In this document: positions 7,407-10,112 of the stretch, piece by piece | Layout of the letters: every line of letters starts with the position of its first letter | Numbering within the stretch: position 1 is the stretch's first letter | Source of the DNA: an uncultured beta proteobacterium | GTDB lineage: Bacteria > Pseudomonadota > Gammaproteobacteria > Burkholderiales > Burkholderiaceae | Assembly (NCBI GenBank): GCA_903827075.1 | Contig: CAIKGX010000067.1 | Span: forward strand, 1-10,112 | Direction of reading: 5' to 3' | Length of the DNA stretch: 10,112 nucleotides | Notes under the pieces: generated by a model | Databases searched by the model: none | What the model saw: the letters and a program-made list of their open reading frames with translations, nothing else | What the model was told of the DNA's origin: nothing | Made by a program: the position numbers and the translations under genes

Positions 7407-7510
7407 GAGTTGGTCATAGGGACAAATTGAGCGCGCGCAATGCTCGCTCATAATCATTTAACGCTTTAAATAAACCTAGGCTGACAAGATTCTCAGAAAA
7501 TAGAGAATAT

Positions 7511-8509
7511 TTATTCTAGTTTTGCACCGGATCTATAGATCACTCTACCCCATTTATTACTCTCCGACTGAATCAATTTGCCCAGCTCTTGGGGACTTCC
7601 TGGGGCGGGATCTAAACCACTTGCGAGGAGTTTATTTTTAACCTCGGGCTTATTGAGGGTCTGGCGTGTCAGGATATTCAGTTGTTTTTGTACCGCAGGT
7701 GATAAGTTTGCTGGCGCCATTAAACAAAACCAAGAGGTTGCCTCAAAACCAGTTAAGCCCTGCTCCGCCAAGGTGGGTATCTCTGGGGCAGCATGAGAGC
7801 GCTTTAAGGTGGTGACTCCAAGGGCCTGTATCTCTCCTGCTTTAATTAGAGGTAATGAGGAAGAGAGATTGTCAAACAGCATTGAGATGCGACCGCTAAT
7901 TAAATCTGGCAGAGATTGCGCTCGGCCTTTGTAAGGAATATGCCGAATTTGAATGCCCGTCATCTCTTTTAACAACTCCCCAGACATATGTAAGGAAGTG
8001 CCTATGCCAGAGGATCCAAAAGTAAGTTGATTGGGTTTAGATTTGGCCAATTCAATTAATTCATGTAGATTATTGACGCCCAATTGCTTATTCACTACCA
8101 AGACATTGGGAGTACTCGCTAAAAAACTAATTGGCGTGAAATCCTTCACGGGATCAAAGGACATCTTTTCATACAGAGCACCGTTAATCGTATGTATACC
8201 TACCGTACCAATCAACAAGGTATAGCCATCTGGCTCACTTCTAGCAACTAACTCTGCCCCAATATTGCCGCCATAACCAGGACGATTTTCGACCAATACC
8301 GGTACGCCTAAACTTTGCTGCCAACTCTCCGCCAATATCCGCGCCAATATATCGGGTGCACCGCCAGGCGTAAAAGTCACCACAATTCGAATGGCTTGGG
8401 TGGGCCAAGATTTAAGGGGAGCTTGTGCTTGTGCTGAGGTGCCAATGAGCATTAAGCAGCTAAAGATGATGGCAAACAGACTTCTCACTACTGCAGAAAA
8501 AAGAATCAT
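7511..8509 (-). CDS. Bug/TctC-family periplasmic solute-binding protein
   Basis: A 332-residue periplasmic binding protein of the Bug family (TctC), whose members bind carboxylates and similar small acids, some for tripartite tricarboxylate transporters. A Sec signal peptide is followed by a probable cut after AQA near residue 28. Family signatures are FTPGGAPDILARILAE (46-61), VLVENRPGYGGNIGAELVA (71-89), PDGYTLLIG (93-101), DFTPISFLASTPNVLVVN and the C-terminal hinge segments ending in SESNKWGRVI. Length is normal and no residues look damaged. No TctA or TctB membrane genes are in the window, so it is an orphan binding protein, as is common in Burkholderiales. It starts 13 bases after dsbB with no visible Shine-Dalgarno, so it may be co-transcribed with it. 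A hairpin in the gap after its stop lacks a T-run and is not a convincing terminator. Ligand unknown. Confidence 0.93.
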   Translation of the reverse strand: MILFSAVVRSLFAIIFSCLMLIGTSAQAQAPLKSWPTQAIRIVVTFTPGGAPDILARILAESWQQSLGVPVLVENRPGYGGNIGAELVARSEPDGYTLLIGTVGIHTINGALYEKMSFDPVKDFTPISFLASTPNVLVVNKQLGVNNLHELIELAKSKPNQLTFGSSGIGTSLHMSGELLKEMTGIQIRHIPYKGRAQSLPDLISGRISMLFDNLSSSLPLIKAGEIQALGVTTLKRSHAAPEIPTLAEQGLTGFEATSWFCLMAPANLSPAVQKQLNILTRQTLNKPEVKNKLLASGLDPAPGSPQELGKLIQSESNKWGRVIYRSGAKLE

Positions 8510-8522
8510 TAATGTAACTTAA

Positions 8523-9086
8523 TTAAAAACCAAAACGATTTCGCAACCAAATCCATCCATCATACTTCACAGGATCATCTGCACATGGGCCGATGCCGCA
8601 CTCCAGTAGTGTAGATATGAGATTACCAGCCACCAACAGAATGAAGATAATAATCAGGCCATTAGCAATAAAAGATCGTGATCGAATTTCACGGTTTGGG
8701 AGCATGAGCAAAATAGCCAGCCCCGCTAAAAGGCCAACATACCCTACAAAGGCCCAAGTATAAAAATGCAGCTCTAAAAAGGTAGCACCAAACCCCTTAT
8801 CGCCTGGCAAGATGTGTAAGAACACCTGCCGCAGTGACACCATCATACCAACTAAGCCGCCGATAATTCCCCAGCCATAGTGCGCGGAATGGGCGCCACA
8901 GCGGATATTTAACACCAAAGCAATACCAATAATCACAAAGCCCATACGCTGCATTAAGCATAAAGGACAAGGCAGCTCACCAAAGTAGATCTGATCAAAA
9001 AAGGCATAAGACAATACGCCAATAACCGCCGCTAAAGCCAGTTGGTTACCAAGACTGGCTAGTGAAGGAAATGAATATTTACTCAC
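8523..9086 (-). CDS. dsbB: DsbB-like disulfide bond formation protein (variant with C-terminal Cys pair)
   Basis: DsbB is the inner-membrane quinone reductase that reoxidises the periplasmic thiol oxidase DsbA. The 187-residue product has a first helix (about 12-32), then the active-site motif PCPLC with Cys40 and Cys43, followed by LMQR, as in all DsbB. Further helices run about 46-62, 70-90, 107-128 and 138-160. Unlike E. coli DsbB, the short second periplasmic loop (91-106) has no Cys. Instead a second pair, Cys163 and Cys168 in ECGIGPCADDP, lies after a fifth helix, which would place it on the periplasmic side. Cys63 is probably cytoplasmic. The start is GTG at 9086, overlapping the TGA of the upstream DUF5993 gene in the sequence GTGA, so coupled translation is expected. 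No DsbA gene is nearby. Assignment is strong; the exact redox route through the C-terminal pair is inferred. Confidence 0.93.
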   Translation of the reverse strand: MSKYSFPSLASLGNQLALAAVIGVLSYAFFDQIYFGELPCPLCLMQRMGFVIIGIALVLNIRCGAHSAHYGWGIIGGLVGMMVSLRQVFLHILPGDKGFGATFLELHFYTWAFVGYVGLLAGLAILLMLPNREIRSRSFIANGLIIIFILLVAGNLISTLLECGIGPCADDPVKYDGWIWLRNRFGF

Positions 9087-9241
9087 AGGCTAATATTTAA
9101 GTGACTGGTTGCATGAATGCGAAACCAAAACATCAAAATTCCAACGGTGATAGCCAGCATCAACAAGCCTGCCAAGCGCTTCTCAAACCAGACTAGGATC
9201 AGCCCGATAAACGCCGTTAGAAAAGGAAGAAACATATACAT
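9083..9241 (-). CDS. DUF5993-family small membrane protein
   Basis: A 52-residue small ORF. It begins MYMFLPFLTAFIGLILVWFE, continues KRLAGLLMLAITVGILMFWF and ends RIHATSHLNISL. This gives two membrane helices (about 3-19 and 24-40) joined by a short charged loop EKR. The ending HATxxLNISL and the place immediately before dsbB match what I recall of the DUF5993 family, which is found next to this DsbB subtype. Its TGA overlaps the dsbB GTG start (GTGA), a classic coupling arrangement. ATG 9241 or 9235 could be the start; neither has a Shine-Dalgarno. The role is unknown. A DsbB partner or stabiliser is plausible from position alone. Confidence 0.82.
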   Translation of the reverse strand: MYMFLPFLTAFIGLILVWFEKRLAGLLMLAITVGILMFWFRIHATSHLNISL

Positions 9242-9316
9242 GGAAGAATTCTATCGCAGGATCAAGGTAAATTCTATAAACAATCGGTTTTTAAGGGCTT
9301 TGTTTAGAATAGTCAA
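9242..9316. promoter_or_regulatory. Divergent promoter region, possible leaderless starts
   Basis: This 75-base AT-rich gap separates the start of the DUF5993-dsbB operon (-) from the crotonase gene (+) and must drive both. On each strand a -10-like TAGAAT lies exactly six bases before the ATG: + strand 9305-9310 before 9317, - strand 9253-9248 before 9241. Neither gene has a Shine-Dalgarno. No convincing -35 TTGACA is seen at 16-18 bases on either strand. AATTCTAT is repeated directly at 9247-9254 and 9270-9277, which could be an operator or chance. The spacing would suit leaderless mRNAs, but the evidence is weak. Confidence 0.35.
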
Positions 9317-10099
9317 ATGAATTCGACTTTATCTGCCACCCCTCGTCTTGAATTAGCAATCGATGGGCCATTAGCTCACATTACCTTTCATAATCCGAGT
9401 GCACGCAATGCCTTGACTTGGCCCATGTATGAGCAACTCAAAAGTATTTGCAACAGTCTGGCGAGTAATAGCAAGATTCGGGTGGCAGTATTGAGAGGGT
9501 TTGGTGATAAAGCATTTGTATCTGGCAGTGATATCGAGCAATTTGTCGACCTCCAAAAAGATGAGGCGTATGAAGTCGCTGTCGATGCTATTTTTCACTC
9601 GCTCCAACATTTACCCTTTCCAACAATTGCTTTGATTGAGGGGCTAGCAGTTGGTAGTGGCTTACTCATTGCTACGGCTTGTGATTTTCGGATCTCCACT
9701 CCAGATGCTCGCTTTGGAATTCCGGTAGCGAAGACTCTAGGCAATTGTTTATCTCCTAGCAACTTATCCTGGCTGAGTACGCATCTTGGTGTACCGACAG
9801 TAAAGCGCATGCTGCTCGCCGCTGAATTAATTCATGCACCTGAATTACTCCACGCAGGCTACCTCTATCACGTAGCCGATTCAGAAGAAATTACGCAAGC
9901 TGTAGAAGTGTTGGCAAACCAGTTGGCTGTACTTGCGCCGATCACTCAGAAGGCAAGCAAGCTGACTTTAGCGCGTCTCATGGATAGCAATTTACCCGAC
10001 TGCGCCTCACTGATGCGTGAAACCTATAACAGCGCAGACTTCAAAGAAGGGGTTAATGCCTTCCTTGAAGGGCGTCCACCACAGTGGCTCGGTAAGTAA
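9317..10099 (+). CDS. Crotonase-superfamily (enoyl-CoA hydratase/isomerase-like) protein
   Basis: A 260-residue protein of the crotonase (ECH/ECI) fold, a usual length for the family. The two oxyanion-hole segments that polarise the acyl-CoA thioester are present: AFVSGSDIEQF (66-76) and GLAVGSGLLIATACDFRI (109-126). However, the two glutamates that activate water in true enoyl-CoA hydratases are absent. The position equal to rat Glu144 is Leu117 (GSGLL in place of GGGCE), and the one equal to Glu164 is Val137 (FGIPVA in place of FGQPEI). It therefore probably does another crotonase reaction, such as isomerisation, hydrolysis or decarboxylation, or has an undefined substrate. FGIPVAKTLGNCLS looks like a conserved subfamily signature rather than decay. 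ATG 9317 is preceded by TAGAAT and six bases, with no Shine-Dalgarno. It is divergent from DUF5993-dsbB, with no metabolic neighbours to hint at a pathway. Confidence 0.88.
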   Translation: MNSTLSATPRLELAIDGPLAHITFHNPSARNALTWPMYEQLKSICNSLASNSKIRVAVLRGFGDKAFVSGSDIEQFVDLQKDEAYEVAVDAIFHSLQHLPFPTIALIEGLAVGSGLLIATACDFRISTPDARFGIPVAKTLGNCLSPSNLSWLSTHLGVPTVKRMLLAAELIHAPELLHAGYLYHVADSEEITQAVEVLANQLAVLAPITQKASKLTLARLMDSNLPDCASLMRETYNSADFKEGVNAFLEGRPPQWLGK

Positions 10100-10112
10100 G
10101 TATTTAAACGAT

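Noticed and set aside
7489..7508. Inverted repeat ATTCTC/GAGAAT after the Bug-family gene as a terminator
   Set aside because: The stem is only 6 bp and AT-rich, the loop is 8 bases, and no T-run follows in the minus direction.

Overview
The window looks like chromosomal DNA of a betaproteobacterium of the Burkholderiaceae, most likely Polynucleobacter or a close relative. The reasons are the moderate GC content (below half by eye), dense gene packing, a type B ribosomal protein L31, a Bug-family (TctC-like) solute-binding protein, and a DUF5993-DsbB pair. This assignment rests on protein recognition from memory, not on a search. No insertion sequence, phage gene, CRISPR array, tRNA or rRNA is visible.

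Layout. Positions 9-356 (+) hold rpmE2 (L31 type B), whose reading frame is broken by one in-frame TAA at 120-122. A Rho-independent terminator follows at 400-423. Next on the + strand come a 572-residue GT-C/ArnT-like membrane glycosyltransferase (452-2170) and a 463-residue MATE exporter (2174-3565). These two lie three bases apart and are almost certainly co-transcribed. The MATE gene converges on a long minus-strand block with only 9 bases between the stop codons.

The minus-strand block, read in its own direction, is: a DUF5993 small membrane protein (9241-9083, absent from standard long-ORF lists), dsbB (9086-8523, overlapping it by GTGA), a Bug-family binding protein (8509-7511), then four consecutive lipoprotein genes. 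The four are a COG3014-family protein (7406-5661), YcfL (5648-5292), LpoB (5264-4665) and a CsgG/LpoB-like protein with a long linker (4642-3575). A crotonase-superfamily gene (9317-10099, +) diverges from DUF5993 across a 75-base gap.

Functional reading. The central block is a cell-envelope locus. All four lipoproteins have a lipobox and no Asp at +2, so they are predicted to reach the outer membrane. LpoB and YcfL are neighbours in enterobacteria too, where LpoB activates the peptidoglycan synthase PBP1B. The COG3014 and CsgG-like partners suggest a larger outer-membrane assembly of unknown function. The DsbB/DUF5993 pair supplies oxidising power for periplasmic disulfides. The most notable points are the nonsense codon in rpmE2, the four-lipoprotein cluster, the tiny DUF5993 gene, and a crotonase that lacks both catalytic glutamates.
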